From NCBI GenBank assembly GCA_012845835.1, contig JABAKD010000002.1, forward strand, positions 25,028,518 to 25,092,517: a stretch of 64,000 nucleotides of DNA. Direction: 5' to 3'. A model generated the notes under the pieces. It made no database searches. It was not told the origin of the DNA and worked only from the letters and a program-made list of their open reading frames with translations. The stretch's first letter is position 1. Every line of letters starts with the position of its first letter. The DNA comes from Undaria pinnatifida (lineage: Eukaryota > Sar > Phaeophyceae > Laminariales > Alariaceae). Below are positions 48,471-60,552 of the stretch, piece after piece. A program made the position numbers and the translations under genes.

Positions 48471-48730
48471 AATAAAAGCTGGACCGTTCCGCGAGTAATG
48501 GAAGTCAGCGGTGTTTAAGCGGGAGGTCTTGAGAGGCCAGGGATGTACCAGCCGAACCTGCTCAGGCCAAAGACAACGATAGGTAAGTCTACACTGGGAG
48601 CATCTGTGCAGCATGCACTGCTCTGCTGCTGCTGTTGTCTTTTTGGGGTTTGGCATCCCTAACGCTGACGAAACCGGATGATTACTGCAGCCTCGTTTGT
48701 TGAAAGCCGTCATGGCGCTTGAAGTTCAAA

Positions 48731-51700
48731 ATGCTGCCTGGTATACACTACTTTTTGACTGCTGTCCCACGCTTTCTGCTGTTGTGCTGGTTGTTGTTGG
48801 CGTTGACTGCGAGTCAGGCATTATCCGTAACTAGTAACCACTACCTGGTACGTACCAGGTACGTATTTGTGCCCTACGAGCTACGAGCACCGTTGTGTTG
48901 AAGCTACCGTACGTGCCTCTAATGTGGTCAACGAACCCTCTTTTCCCCGCCAGGTGTCCTCCCTGTGGAACAATCAACGAACGGCGGCGGCCCGCGCCCA
49001 CACTGCAAGCATTAGAAGTAGTAGCAGTAGTAGGTGTACCTTTAGCAGTAGTAGTCGTAGTAGAGGTCCGTGCCCCAACCCCACCGCCTTTGTGGTAGCG
49101 CCGGGCTCTTCAACTGGCCACCGCTGCCACCAGCAACACCAATATCGGGCGCTCGACGGGCGGCCGGTTTGTTCTTCCCGAATCCCGCCTTCTCGTGGGA
49201 GCCTCCTCGACGTTGCCGCTATGCCTCGCCGCCGTCGACCCCTGAGCATGGATGCCGGGACGGCCGCGACGGCGGCGGCTGCGGCTGCGCTGTCTGTCGC
49301 TGCACGACTCGCGCTCCCCGTTGGTGGCATTGGCGGCGGTGGCGGCGGAAACAACCCGCGGCCCTGGTCGGGTCTCGACCCCGCCTCCGCCGTTTACGCG
49401 GTGAAAGATTCTGCGAACGGTCTCGGCGACGGCAGTGGCAGCGGCGGTGGTGGCGGTAGTGACGGTGGAGTCAGCGGCCGCCTTAGCATTCATCAAGCGC
49501 TGTACGCTTTCATGCGCTGGGTGTTGACGGGGGCTGGGTTAGGTGCGGGGCGACACCCTCGTAGGGGTGGCGACGGCGGCGGTAGTGGTGGCCTTCACGG
49601 CCTGCTGTCGTCGTTGTGGCCCTTCGGTGGTGGTGGTGGCGGGGCTGCTTCGAGGGTATCTGAGGGGGAAACTGGTAAGCGCACAGTCAACAGCGCTACG
49701 ACGGTGGCACCGGCCAATACCCAACAGGTGCAGCGACAGTATCCCCGGCCTCAGTCTACGGCGTACCCGCGCCCTAAGGTTAGTGTCCCGGCTCTGTTGG
49801 ATCTTGGAGCGGAGGAGGTCGTGGCGGACCCGCTGGCGCCTAAGAAGCAGTGGTTGGCGGTGTCGTCGGGGGTGTCCGTCGACGAGGAGGCTGGGAATCC
49901 CATGCTGAGCAAGTTTTTGCGGTGGTTTTTCGAGCGCATGATTACGAGTCGGGCGAAGTTGGTGGAGGGGTTGGAGGTTAGCGTGGATGCGCGCAGCAAC
50001 CGGGACGCGATGAGCGGTTTGCTACAGGTGGTGGGGATTACGTTTAATCACCTTCGGCTGGAGACTTTGCAGATCAGCGGAGGGGCGACAATGAGAATTA
50101 CGGGGCTTGACCTGAAGGTTTTGACTCTGCTGTGGCGGCGGTTTAGGTCGTTTAAGAAGCCGTTCGAGGTGAGATTGAAACTGCTATTAACCTGTTTTTG
50201 TATTAAATAGCGCGGGTGTACGTGAATGCTACTGCTGTGGCGGTGGCGGGGGATAACCAGCTGTTGACGCTGTTATACATGATCCGAAATTTGAGGTCTG
50301 TTCTATGGTAGGTTTTATCAAGGTGTTAAAAGGTAATGGTCCGTTTGACCATTGGTTAAAGGCTAACCCTTTTCCTACCCAAACTAAGCCTTATAACACT
50401 CTCCCACCCTGGACCGGCGGGATATGAGGTCGGCCGGATAACGGGCGGACGTGTCAATATCCACGCGGTTCCTTTTCTTGGATACCCGGAAGAGCGTTTT
50501 TCAAGTTCGACATGGGGGTAGTCGTAATAATGTATTATTGGTGGATCGAGAGATTCGAACCCACGACCCAAAAACCCATGATCTGTGAACGACGCCATTT
50601 CTCAATAAGAAGGCCTGATACAGAGACAGGTACTTCCTTGCAGATCTCTCTACTAAGCAGGCCTTACGGTATTCACTCACTTGTGTATCCTTAGGTAAGC
50701 ATTTTGCATTGTTCCTCGTGTAGCGGGAATAACTGAAGCTACGAGGCGGATGAAAAACGTAAACCCAATTGCATCATCCCCTTTTTACTATACACAGGCC
50801 TTCAAAGGCATGTGAAACCCTTGTGTCCCATGTACATATCCAGCATCCTGGATCCTTAGCGCTTGCTAGGCTCCCAGGGCAATACCATAACATTGGTGGG
50901 TGGGCGGTTGGGTGGGTGGGTGGGTGGGTGGTTGATTGCGTGGGTGTGCAGGTGCATGGGTGCGTGGGTGGGTGAGTGATTGTGTGGGTGGGTGAATTGC
51001 GTGGGTGCGCGAGTGCATGGGTGCGTGGGTGGATGAATGATTGCGGGGGTGGTTGGATGGGCGGGTGGATGGGTGGATGGGTGGATGGATGGGTGGATTG
51101 ATGGGTGGATGGGTAGGTGGATGGCTGTGTGAGGGATTGCTGCAGTGGGTGGATGGGTAGATGGTTGGTTGGGTGCGTGACGAGGGACATCAATCTACCC
51201 TCGCCTTTGGTGATGTGTTTCACTTGGAAACGCACGACCATGTTTGGCCTCGGGATTGTGTGCTTAGCTGCGATTTGCTTTCGTTCCCCGCATAGCTGCC
51301 ACTGAGCAAAGCAGTCCTCTTGTTTGCCGCAAGGTACGGGATCAGTTGTTCAGATCGAAACATCAACCGAGCTCACTGTCAATGGGACACAGCACACAAG
51401 CCAAGAAACGCCCTACCCGCTTGCTGCTGTGGCGACATGAGTAGTAAGAACCAGATGTTGCCGACTTTGAGCAACGGGGGGTGCGGTAGCTGCCGCACTC
51501 GCTTGCGCCGTCTGCATGTGTGCCGGCGACAGCCAGCCGGCACACATGCGGAGCCTTGTAACAACCACGATTATAGCATCGGCCACAAAGAGTTACAAGG
51601 CGGGTTGCTAGTGTAGGGGGTGGTACACTTGGGTTTCAGAAGTACAATACAAAGCGTTGTACAACACACGTGCAGTATGATAGTACTGCTCGATAGTACT

Positions 51701-54700
51701 GCTCGTTCACACTGCACTTGTTGGTTTTGTGTCGCCTGCACTTGGCCCCCAAAAAATGATTGTTTAACGTCTCGCTCATGGTTTCCTCTCCGCCCCTTGG
51801 CGTGCACCTTTGTTTTTGTGTCCAATGTTTACATGCCAATAGGTGGCAGGCTCGTACGTCTTCACAAGCGGGGATCTAGCGACCAGCCCCATGGTGCGCC
51901 GCGTCGTCGAAAACATGATGAACGCGACGCTGCGCAAGCTGGAGGTGAGACCAAACTTCTGGGGTAACGATATGACGCCCCCCCCCCCCCCTCGCCCCCG
52001 CCTCCCACCCAAGCTCTCTGTTGTGATTTTGCGTTTGGGCAAAACTGTTTCGTTATTTTGACAATGCGCTTGATGTGATTTTAACGTGCACTAACTAAGC
52101 CCTTTACTGTGATTTTGATTTTTGCCCGAGCCGTTTGTTGTGATTTTTTACTTTTTTTTCGTTTTGTTCTCGAGTTCTTGTATAAGGCCTCTTGTACGGC
52201 CGTGCGGTAGGTTTGGGAGTATCTGCCTCTTCGTGAGTCAAACCACTTTGGAGTTGCTGTTGTTGCATTTTGCGTGGGTGCTATTGTGACCTGTAGACAC
52301 GCCTGAGCTAGGCAAGGCGTACTGACCAGGAAGTATCCCCCCTTGGCCTGAGGGGGGCTGGTCGGCACCATTCAAGTGCTAGGAAAGGAGAGATAAGTTG
52401 TTGTGTTAGCTCCGAACACAAGAAGACAAGCGATCTTAAACTTCATCCCCGAATCCCCATATCAGAATCGAGAAGAGGATAAGTAGAAACCCCTACTACT
52501 GCTTCAGCTTTGTCCTTATATGCATTTCACTGACATAATACGAACACGCATTACGCATTCAGCAAGCCTCGCTTGTTTGGAGACCAAAAACAGCAGCGAT
52601 ACATGAGTACACTCATTGTACTACGACGAAACGATACAATCGTCTCATGCGCCCGAAAACAGATGGCACATATGATCCTACCAAAGTGACCAATACAAAA
52701 AATTACGGGAGACACAAATATCTACTACTCGTACGCACAACAAGCACATATGTACCACTGTATAGCGAACTTGAACATCGGGTTCTGTTGCTAATCGGTT
52801 GGCCCCTAAGCAGTTTCCTTCAACTGGAAAGGTTCCTTAATTTTTCACTAAGAATGCATCGGAATGCACATAGCGATAGACGCTCATACTGCTCTTCTCT
52901 GCTCATCAGAAACAACACAAGTCTTCCTCAGAAACACGCCAATCAGTCAAACGCAATCAACGTATATTTTTGTTTTTCACACGACGCAGAGCATACACTC
53001 TAGGCGTGCGTACATCTGCATCTGCACTCAGTGTGTGTTGAAATACACGCACTACTGCGCGCGTACGGCAGTATAGGTTTTGCATCGCGAGGGACACGCG
53101 ACGATACCACACGTGCTCGCTTCAATCTGTCGGTGAAAACACCATGATAACAATGGACATGACACGTATGTGCATAATCTTCGAACGCAAATTACGGTTT
53201 TGATACGATTTGGAACACGAGCTCCTTCACGCTGACTCGGCCATATGCAGGAGGGAAAGCAAGTACCAGGTTTTTTGCGGCAATACGTGGACATAATTAT
53301 TCTCGTGCACAGGCCATCGGCATGCACCACGCATTTAACCCCCCCCCTTTTCAATAAACCTTCAGCAGCGACGACGAGACTCTCTCTGTACAGGGGCATG
53401 CAGCATGTACTCGCAGCATAATGCATTAATTTTCGCGACAAGATTATTCTGCTACACAAAAGCACTCAAATCAGAGTGACACCAGTCTCAAAGCACGCGT
53501 TGTATTATGCCGCATACTGCTGTATGGGCAATCAACACACCACAAACCTAGACGGGGTATGATTTTAACAAGCAACGCACGAAGCACACTTATCCGTATT
53601 AATAGCTCAAATATATGACACGACAAAGCACGCGACAACTACAGCAGTATCTTCAAAAACAAATCAAACTCACACCTTGAAAGCAAGACGTGCGCGGGCT
53701 CCATGTTGGAGGCCAAGTCAGCACATAGCCCGTCGCAAAACAAGAGCCAAGCTCTCAGCGCCTGGAAGCATTCGAGTTATCAACCACCCCATTTCAGCGG
53801 CACTCCAGATCCTCCTATTCTGAAATACAAAGCGCAACCGCCTTCTCGAACGGCTGTATACACGTGTGATTTCCTCACTCGTTGCTCCGCCTCCCGAATT
53901 GGATATCCTCGCGACGATCTAGAAGCCCAGAAGGGGAGATTGAAGCACCTCGCCGCGTTTTGCACAATCACACGCTTTCGCACGTGATGCCGCGCCTTCC
54001 CCCTCGGGGCGCGCGACACGACAGCCCTCAGTCGGCACCGCTGCATCACCGCATTTCGTTGTGTTTATCTCGCCAGCATGCCCCTCGAAAGCCTTGAGCC
54101 CTCGTGACGGCGGGTGTGTCTTTGCTGCCCGAGTTGAACCTTCAGCGGATCAAATCGTGCCTAAGATACTGCGAGATTTCACAGAGCCAAGTCAAGCAAC
54201 CCGATTCGAACCTCGCCATCATCAGATGTGAAGCCTGCTTCTGCAGCCCCTCCACGCTGGGTGCTATGCTGGGACATCGCCTCTAGCGGCCCCTCGTACG
54301 ACCACAGCAGACCTCATTCGGAGTCCTGAGGCAGCATATGGACACCGCCCTCATCGGGTCAGAGGGCATCATGCCGAAACGCGGCCCAATCCACACCTGC
54401 TTGCCGCTGTCGCAATCACCAGAAAAAATCCCCGACTAACGTAGGTGTGTTCATCAGAATTATCGATAATTGTAGACACGTCTAAGCTAGACAAGACCTA
54501 CTGACCAAAAAGTATCCCCCCTTGGCCTGAGGGGGGCTGGTCGGCACCATTCAGGTGCTAGGAAAGGAGAGGGAAGTTGTTGTATTAGCTCCGAACACAA
54601 GAAAACAAGCGGTCTTAAACTTCATCTCCGAATCCCCATATCAGAATCCAGAAGAGGATAAATAGAAACCCCTACTACAGTTGTCTTCAGATCTAAATAA

Positions 54701-57700
54701 CGTTCACACACCACATCAGATCCTCAACAGTCAATCACCGCCAAGAAGATCACCTGTCGTGTCTTACCAACACTACATACTCTCTGGTGCTCCACTGTCC
54801 ACAGACCCTCCACGCGCAGTTGGAGGGAGGGAGGGGAACGATATTAATGGGACGCGTTTGATATCGGTGCGTGTTTCACGACCGGTTGCGCTGCCGGCTA
54901 TCGAAACACGCGACCCAGCAGACGTCGCTTGTTCTACACCGGCTGATAAAAACACGCCCGATGTTACACGCCGCGGGTGCCGTTTGTCAGATCAACTCTT
55001 TGGGGATTTCCGACGGAACATGTGTCGAAAAAGTAGATGACGGTTTCACAGCGTCCGCCACACCACACACCAGGCAACCCGGGCTGCTTGGGTGGGGTGT
55101 TTGTCCGGACTGAGTGTTACAAGCTGATGGACATGCGCGCGGGCATTGTGGGGATGTTCGGACTGAATGTTAAGAGCTGATGGACACTCGCGGGGGCAAG
55201 CAAGGTGGTGCTCGTGCTGTTGCACCCTTTTCCTCGCTCCTTGTTATACTGTATCATGCAGACCGCGCTCCTCGCATTTTGGTCGGTGTGTATGCCAAAC
55301 AAAGAGTAGTCACCCGTAGCGGTGTGTGTAAGCCATGCACCCCTATTTAATACACTACTATACAGTAGTAGAACACCGATTACCCTGGTACCAGGTTCCA
55401 ACCCGACCAGAAGCCTAAGCCCTAACCTAGCTAACCTAGCCCGATCATCAATGGAGGTGGGATCGGGGTGGTGTACATAAAATACATTTTTTTGGACAGA
55501 GGTGCACGGCATGTATGTATACTTTTCAGTACATATGGATGCCATAAGGGTCCCATAAGGTTTTATAACGTTGTAACCCCTTTAGAGCTGCACATACCGG
55601 TATGTTCTAGCGAAAAACTAGGTGGAAATTGTGTGGTCTTTTTCTTTATTCCCCTTTAGAATTGCACATTTGTTTTGGGGGAAAACTAGGTATAAATTTG
55701 TGTGGGATTTTTTTTTTTTTCCGTGGTGGGGGTTAACTAATCACCTCGGTGTCATGAAGGTCCATACTCACGAAAAACCTACAATCTCTTAAGCCTGTGA
55801 ATTGACGGACGATACTAATAGGAGCTAGTAAGCCTCCGATTATTTAGTAGTCTTGGTAGTGCAGGTAGTGCCTTTCGGGATTTTTTTCGGAAATCTGTGG
55901 GTTTGCACCTGGCTGATAGTGCTTGTTTGTGGGTCGCAATGTGTTTTATACCGGGACAGGCTAAATACAGTCAGTCGATTTGGCTATTTGTTTTAACTTC
56001 GCCACCGAACTAATAACTACCAGCTAGTCGTTAAATCAAGTCCGGCTAAATCCCGCTGATTACCAACCCTACCAACCTTGCCCTTATTTCTTTTCAACAG
56101 ACGGTTGCGACCGACCCGCTGTCCCTGAGGAAGAGCGTGATCACGATCATGCAAGTCACGGCGAAGCGCAGCCGCTTGGTGATCGACGGGGAGATGATGT
56201 ACGACAACGTCAAGGTGCCGTTCAACTACCGCACCAGCATCGGGGTTAAGGGGAAGGTGCGCCACCCTTGTTCTCGCCGCCCCCCCCTCCCCGCGCGCGC
56301 TTTGAAACGGCAACCCAGTACGAAGGGTGTTCGAGGGATAATACCAATATCGCATGATAGTTAATGTAATACAATGTCATATTATATTGGGTTCTGACTC
56401 ATGAAGCTTACTAAAAACGGGCGATCGATGTACTACGCAGCTTGCAAAGATGAATATCGACGCTAAATTCGTCGAACTCACAGCTGACGTCAGAATAATC
56501 TCACCAGGTATAACATACCAATATTAGGGGGGTAGGAAAACATATAATACAATCTTATTAACACCGGCGAACGTGATAATAAGGCAAGGTCAACCCAACC
56601 CAACCCAACCCAACCCAACCCAACCCAACCCAACCCAACCCAACCCAACCCAACCCAACCCACGAAAAAATGGGGAGGAAAACGGGCCAAAATAGCGCTT
56701 CTAACCTAGCTTTCCGTGGACTGGTTTAGGCTTGTGTTTATGACATTCGTGGGTTGCATTACTATTCTTACATGTTTTGCCCAGCCAAATTTAGTATCCT
56801 GCAAACGCCGTATTAGTAAAAACCGGGGACAACTTGTTTGGAATCAGAGTGGAAACGTTTTGTCGGTGGCAAAAGGTGGGCAATTGGTTAGCTTGACTTG
56901 GTTGATTCGGGTGGCTGCGTCGGTTTTCGATTGGTGGGTTGATCGTCATTGACTGAATGTTTTGGTTAGGTGGTCCGGGTGACTTGCGTCGCCGGTGATT
57001 GGTGGACTGATCAAGGGCGCGAGCAAAAACAAAGTAAAATAATAACATCACGCTCCTAAAAGGCTCAGAAGGGAAAACAATCCTAAAGGACTAGCTTTTC
57101 CCTACGAATGAAGAAAAGACAGTTTTTCATGGTTTTTACTCGGCTGTAGTATAACCTCCCTCCCTCCCTCCCCCCATCCCTCCCTCCCTCCCTGCAGTAG
57201 ATTTCGGAAATAGGGGTGTGGTCTTGGAATTTTATTTTCGGATACCCTTTGGTTGATCGATCGATCGTTGATTGAATGGGTAGTCGTCCTGCCACGTACG
57301 CGTGTGGAATCTTGTCCCCATGGCCGCTCGACGTCAATCCTTTTGAGACAACGAGAGCTTGCCTATGTAGGAAGGGGAAGCAGGGGGGGGGGTGCGCGTA
57401 GGGATGTCCCACCCTCATGGTGACGGTATTCCCGACCGGCGGTGGCCGTGGTTATTTTCTGACTCTCGCGCACTCGAAGTATGTTGTTTACGGCGTCTCT
57501 GGAAACGCCGTGAAAGTGTTTTGTCGACTTCCTCAGTGCTACGAGCAAGTTGTCTGACTTGGTGCGCTGGCTTGAGACTTTTTAACTTATATGCCGTTGT
57601 TGCCCAGACAACCCGCCTCGCAAGCACGACATAACACCATGGACCCCCCCCCCTTGCCCTTCGCCTCACGCACCGTGAACGCACGACCGTTGCGGAACTC

Positions 57701-59309
57701 CAGGGACACGTGGTTTACCTGAAGGATGCTGAAGTTTTCTGGGAGAACGTCGGGGGGTCGCTTACCCTCCCGCTGCTTCCACTCCAGACGTTTGACATCG
57801 ACATCGGAGACGGAGCGCGGATTGAGTCCATTCGCATTGTCGACGGGCAGGTGCGTGGGGGGGGACGGAATGGGGGAGGGAAGGGGGCATACTCGTTTGT
57901 TGCTTGCCTTAGGAGTGTCGATTTTTTGTTTGTTTGATTTCTTCCTTCAGTAGAAACATGAACAAACGTGAAGGTTGGAGTTCATGCCTGTGCCACGATG
58001 TTATACGACACCGTCGTGGCGGGGGAGATGTCCGTCTTTATTTTTTTCACTCAAACGTGCGCTATCCGAAACGACACCGCTGCTATCACTACTATAATAC
58101 GTCAGCGTATTATGAATAGCTGCGTAGGGCAGCCGCCGAGCCCCTGCATTGGAAGACCCTGGTGGTCTGGTGGTGGTGATCTTCGCGCGTTTGCAGCTGC
58201 TTGCAGCTACCTGGTACCAGGTACAAAATTTACACATGCGCACATAAGCACCGTCTGTCGCTGTCACATAAGAGAGCTTACAGCGTGGCTGCCGTTGTAC
58301 CGTGACTGCCACATATACTGAGCCTGGAGGGCCATGTGTGATGCAGCAGCACGGCAGCAGCAGCAGAGCGAGAAAAAATACTAGCGTATGGGTTTCTATG
58401 GGCCCTGCACGGCTCGGCGAAACGAGGCGGGCGGCCGTATGGGCCTTGCTATGTGGTTGTTGCTTGGTGCGACAACCTGCCAGATGTGACACGGGGAGCA
58501 CAACAACTCGAGGAATAGTAGCGAGGTGCCAATCTTTCAGGTAGACGGGCGGAGGGAGGCTGTTTTGTCACAGACGAGGTGTTACAAAGTTCAGCGCGAG
58601 GTTTATAACATAGGTCACAGGGCTAGATGCAACAGATACGTGTGATGCTCGAGAGGTATGGTGCTGGTGGCTGTATGTAGCTGGGTCGTACCAGCGGGCA
58701 GAAGGATTGAAAACAGTTGGGCTGGTGTACAGCGGGCCAAAGATCGGAGCGGGTAAACAAATCTGAGAGAGGAGCGGGCTATTGAAGAAAAAAAAAAAAA
58801 GTGGCGTTTTCCATTCACACCTACTTGGCTCAGCGAGGCGAAACGCACCCCCTTGAAAAATCGAGCCAGTTCAGCGACGTTGAACGGTCAGAGCACCGCC
58901 ACGGAGCTCGGCCGAAATCCTGACATGCGTCGTAATGAACCGAAGGCCCCCATGCTTGTCCCGCGGCCGAAAGTGCATGAAAAAAACATCGGCCGCCGGA
59001 CATAAGTGCCAGTACGTGTTGTCTAGTTATAATATCCCCGAGAGCACACTTGAAAACCCATCGGTTGCGTCTCCCCTTTCTCACCGTATCGGCTTCCGCC
59101 CTTTTTCTGATTTCGCCCTTCGCTGTTCGCTTCCTCTTTCCGTGGTGTGATGAACTGCGCAGGTTGCGGTGAGGGCGCGGTTTGTTCTGTCGCCGTTCCC
59201 ACCCCTAGTCGTTGCCTCGATGCTAAAGCGAGCTTCCTTTAGGTACGATGTGGGCGAGAGGCTCTCCGTCACCTTTGGCAATCTCGTTCAAAACATGAGG
59301 ATCATCTGA
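48731..59309 (+). CDS. DUF2993 (LmeA-like) phospholipid-binding domain protein with signal peptide (6 exons)
   Basis: Exons: 48731-48847, 48954-50168, 51843-51944, 56101-56256, 57704-57850, 59163-59309; all junctions are phase 0 with GT-AG ends, giving 627 residues. Exon 1 encodes a clear signal peptide (hydrophobic [18 protein letters not shown]). Exon 2 begins with a Ser/Arg-rich stretch, then Gly/Ser- and Ala-rich low complexity (to about residue 310). The conserved part starts near [19 protein letters not shown], and continues through [59 protein letters not shown], and ends at [12 protein letters not shown]. This is the DUF2993 pattern seen in cyanobacteria and algae, related to mycobacterial LmeA, which binds anionic lipids. 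Signal peptide plus Ser/Arg-rich segment could be a bipartite plastid leader, but no Phe follows the likely cleavage site, so secretion or ER residence is possible. Exon 1 is the least certain part: 44562-44936 is an in-phase rival. Confidence 0.85.
50310..50600 (-). mobile_element. tRNA-derived SINE-like element, copy 2, in intron 2 of the DUF2993 gene
   Basis: Shares with copy 1 CCCAAACTAAGCCTTATAAC, AAGTTCGACATGGGG, GGGCGGAC.TGTCAATATCCA and ACGACGCCATTT. Its T-arm is decayed, but box B (GGTTCGAATC on the minus strand) remains. The first 100 bases (sense direction) resemble a tRNA and the rest is unrelated tail, typical of a SINE. Confidence 0.55.
50893..51180. repeat. GGGT/GGAT-rich minisatellite in intron 2 of the DUF2993 gene
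   Basis: About 290 bases of variants on GTGGGTGG and GGATGGGT, with interspersed GATTG.GTGGG units. Strong G/C strand bias. The Thr/His/Pro frame on the other strand is a by-product. Confidence 0.8.
51481..51549. repeat. Two adjacent perfect hairpins in intron 2 of the DUF2993 gene
   Basis: First: GTGCGG..CCGCAC (51481-51498) with a 6-base loop. Second: a 14-bp perfect stem, GCATGTGTGCCGGC at 51514-51527 and its complement at 51536-51549, with an 8-base loop. Could be decayed transposon ends or a structured intronic RNA. Confidence 0.55.
52292..52500 (+). repeat. 210-base dispersed repeat, copy 1, in intron 3 of the DUF2993 gene
   Basis: Starts TGTAGACACG and ends CCCCTACTAC. Contains a CCCCCCTTGGCCTGAGGGGG foldback and CTGGTCGGCACCATTCA. 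The second copy at 54472-54686 is close to 90% alike and in the same direction, about 2 kb away. The TG..CA-like ends make fossil LTRs of a small non-autonomous element possible, but no primer-binding site, polypurine tract or target duplication joins the two. Independent copies of a short element fit as well. Confidence 0.6.
54472..54686 (+). repeat. 210-base dispersed repeat, copy 2, in intron 3 of the DUF2993 gene
   Basis: TGTAGACACG to CCCCTACTACA, same order of blocks as 52292-52500 (GGGGGGCTGGTCGGCACCAT, TTAGCTCCGAACACAAGAA, GAATCCCCATATCAGAATC). The interval between the two copies has no coding frame. Confidence 0.6.
56358..56500 (+). repeat. Dispersed repeat R1b, copy in intron 4 of the DUF2993 gene
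   Basis: Matches 32617-32768 nearly throughout (TAATGTAATACAATGTCATA, ACTACGCAGCTTGCAAAGAT, TTCGTCGAACTCACAGCTGA). Lies about 100 bases downstream of exon 4. Confidence 0.7.
56592..56661. repeat. (AACCC)14 satellite in intron 4 of the DUF2993 gene
   Basis: Fourteen uninterrupted units. The opposite strand is (GGGTT)14, able to form G-quadruplexes. It differs from the TTTAGGG telomere expected for brown algae, so it is not evidence of a telomere. Confidence 0.9.
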
Positions 59310-59374
59310 TGCTGTCATCTGACCCTGTGGGGGGCGTGTTTCAGCATCATGCATGGCCGTAATCGTACAATGAT

Positions 59375-59460
59375 AGACCCTCGCATCCCTACCACTCCTG
59401 GACGGAGCACGTCGGGTTTTGACGGACCAGGCAAACGTCGCGTGCACCATGATCGGGACG
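59375..59460 (-). mobile_element. 5'-truncated LINE tail in the 3' flank of the DUF2993 gene, copy 1
   Basis: CCCTCGCATCCCTACCA, GGACGGAGCACGTCGGGTTT and GTCGCGTGCACCA resemble the end of the LINE remnant at 62580-62630 (GCATCCCTTTCGAGACGGAG). A second copy lies 170 bases away. Confidence 0.4.
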
Positions 59461-59547
59461 CGGGTTAGCGGCGGAGGGGAGTGGGAACGGACGGAGGGCG
59501 GGTGGGCGGGTGGGGAGTGTTGTCATTATTTTGCAATTTATTAGTAT

Positions 59548-59650
59548 ATAGACCATAGACCCTCGCATCCCTACCAAAAGCCAGGACGGGGCACGTCGGG
59601 TTTTTGCCGACCAGGTAGAATTTGTTTGCACCAAGCACGAAGTGCCGCGG
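59548..59650 (-). mobile_element. 5'-truncated LINE tail, copy 2
   Basis: ATAGACCCTCGCATCCCTAC, CAGGACGGGGCACGTCGGG and GCCGACCAGGTAGA repeat the 59375-59460 segment with moderate divergence. Confidence 0.4.
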
Positions 59651-60378
59651 GATGTTGAACGATGAGTATGAAGGGTAAGCTGCGTCCGCTTGCCAGGCGT
59701 CCGACACTTTGTGGGGGTGGGGGATGGGCGGGGGGTAGTGGACAGATTCAAATGTTGGAAAGCTTTTGAGGACGAAACGGAATCGGCATGGACCCTCGTG
59801 CGCGTTCAGCAAGCACGGCCCTGGCGTTCAGGCGTTACTATAGCGATTAGTGCGTAATCGACGTTGTTACGGGTAGTACGCCCTACTAGATGTGGCTACT
59901 CGTCGCGCGGCGATCAACTTTAGGGCTAGAGTGATTAGGGTCGTGATGAGACTTTTGGGGGGAGAGGGGTTGGTGCGTGTCGTCGTCGTGAGGCCGGGGC
60001 AGGAACACTTTTGAGGAGGGTTGGGTACTTCGTGCCATCTCTGACGTCTGTCCTTCGTCGCAGCGTCCAGCGTCGTGGTGGTTGCGTGCGTGCGGATGGA
60101 TATGTTGGGAGTGTTCTCATGTCGGTGTTATCAGGAGCATCGCGAGCTCGAGGCCCTTCATGCTGTAGTCTTGGGCAGCCGATGGGTCGGGCGAGCAATA
60201 GTTTGCGATTGACGGTCAAAGCCCGGGGGTGAGGATGAGGGGGGAGACCCCAAACAAAGGCAGTTTAGTTACAATATTTCCCCCCTTTGCTTCGGCGAAA
60301 ATGGCGGGAAGTGCCGTTGTCTGGACGGCCGTGGTGGTTTCGTTGGCGGCTGGAGTGTTTGTGGTCGTGATGATTATT

Positions 60379-60552
60379 GCAGGACGATAGGGGTGCGCCG
60401 GTTGAGTAGTGCTGGTTGCCCTCTAGTCCCGGTGAAATCGCTTGGCACAGATGAGGACAACCAGTAGCGGCATTGTGCGGAGTAGCGCCGGTTGCTTGTA
60501 TAATGCCGGTATTTCCCGGCTGGCACTTGCCGGCACCATAGACGGCTACTAC
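60379..60552 (+). mobile_element. MITE family E, copy 2 (diverged)
   Basis: Shares with 24884-25046 the blocks GCCGGTTGAGTAGTGCTGG, CGCTTGGCACAG, GTGCGGAGTAGCGCCGGTTG and GGCTGGCACTTGCCGGCA. The ends are a weak inverted repeat. It is about 1 kb past the DUF2993 gene. Confidence 0.55.

Noticed and set aside
49110-49496. Minus-strand Arg/Ala-rich frame
   Set aside because: Shadow of the Gly/Ala-rich part of DUF2993 exon 2.
50774-51241. 155-residue Thr/His/Pro minus-strand frame
   Set aside because: Entirely the translation of the GGGTGGAT minisatellite.
56592-56661. Interstitial telomere
   Set aside because: The unit is AACCC, not the seven-base TTTAGGG repeat of brown algae, and it lies in an intron.
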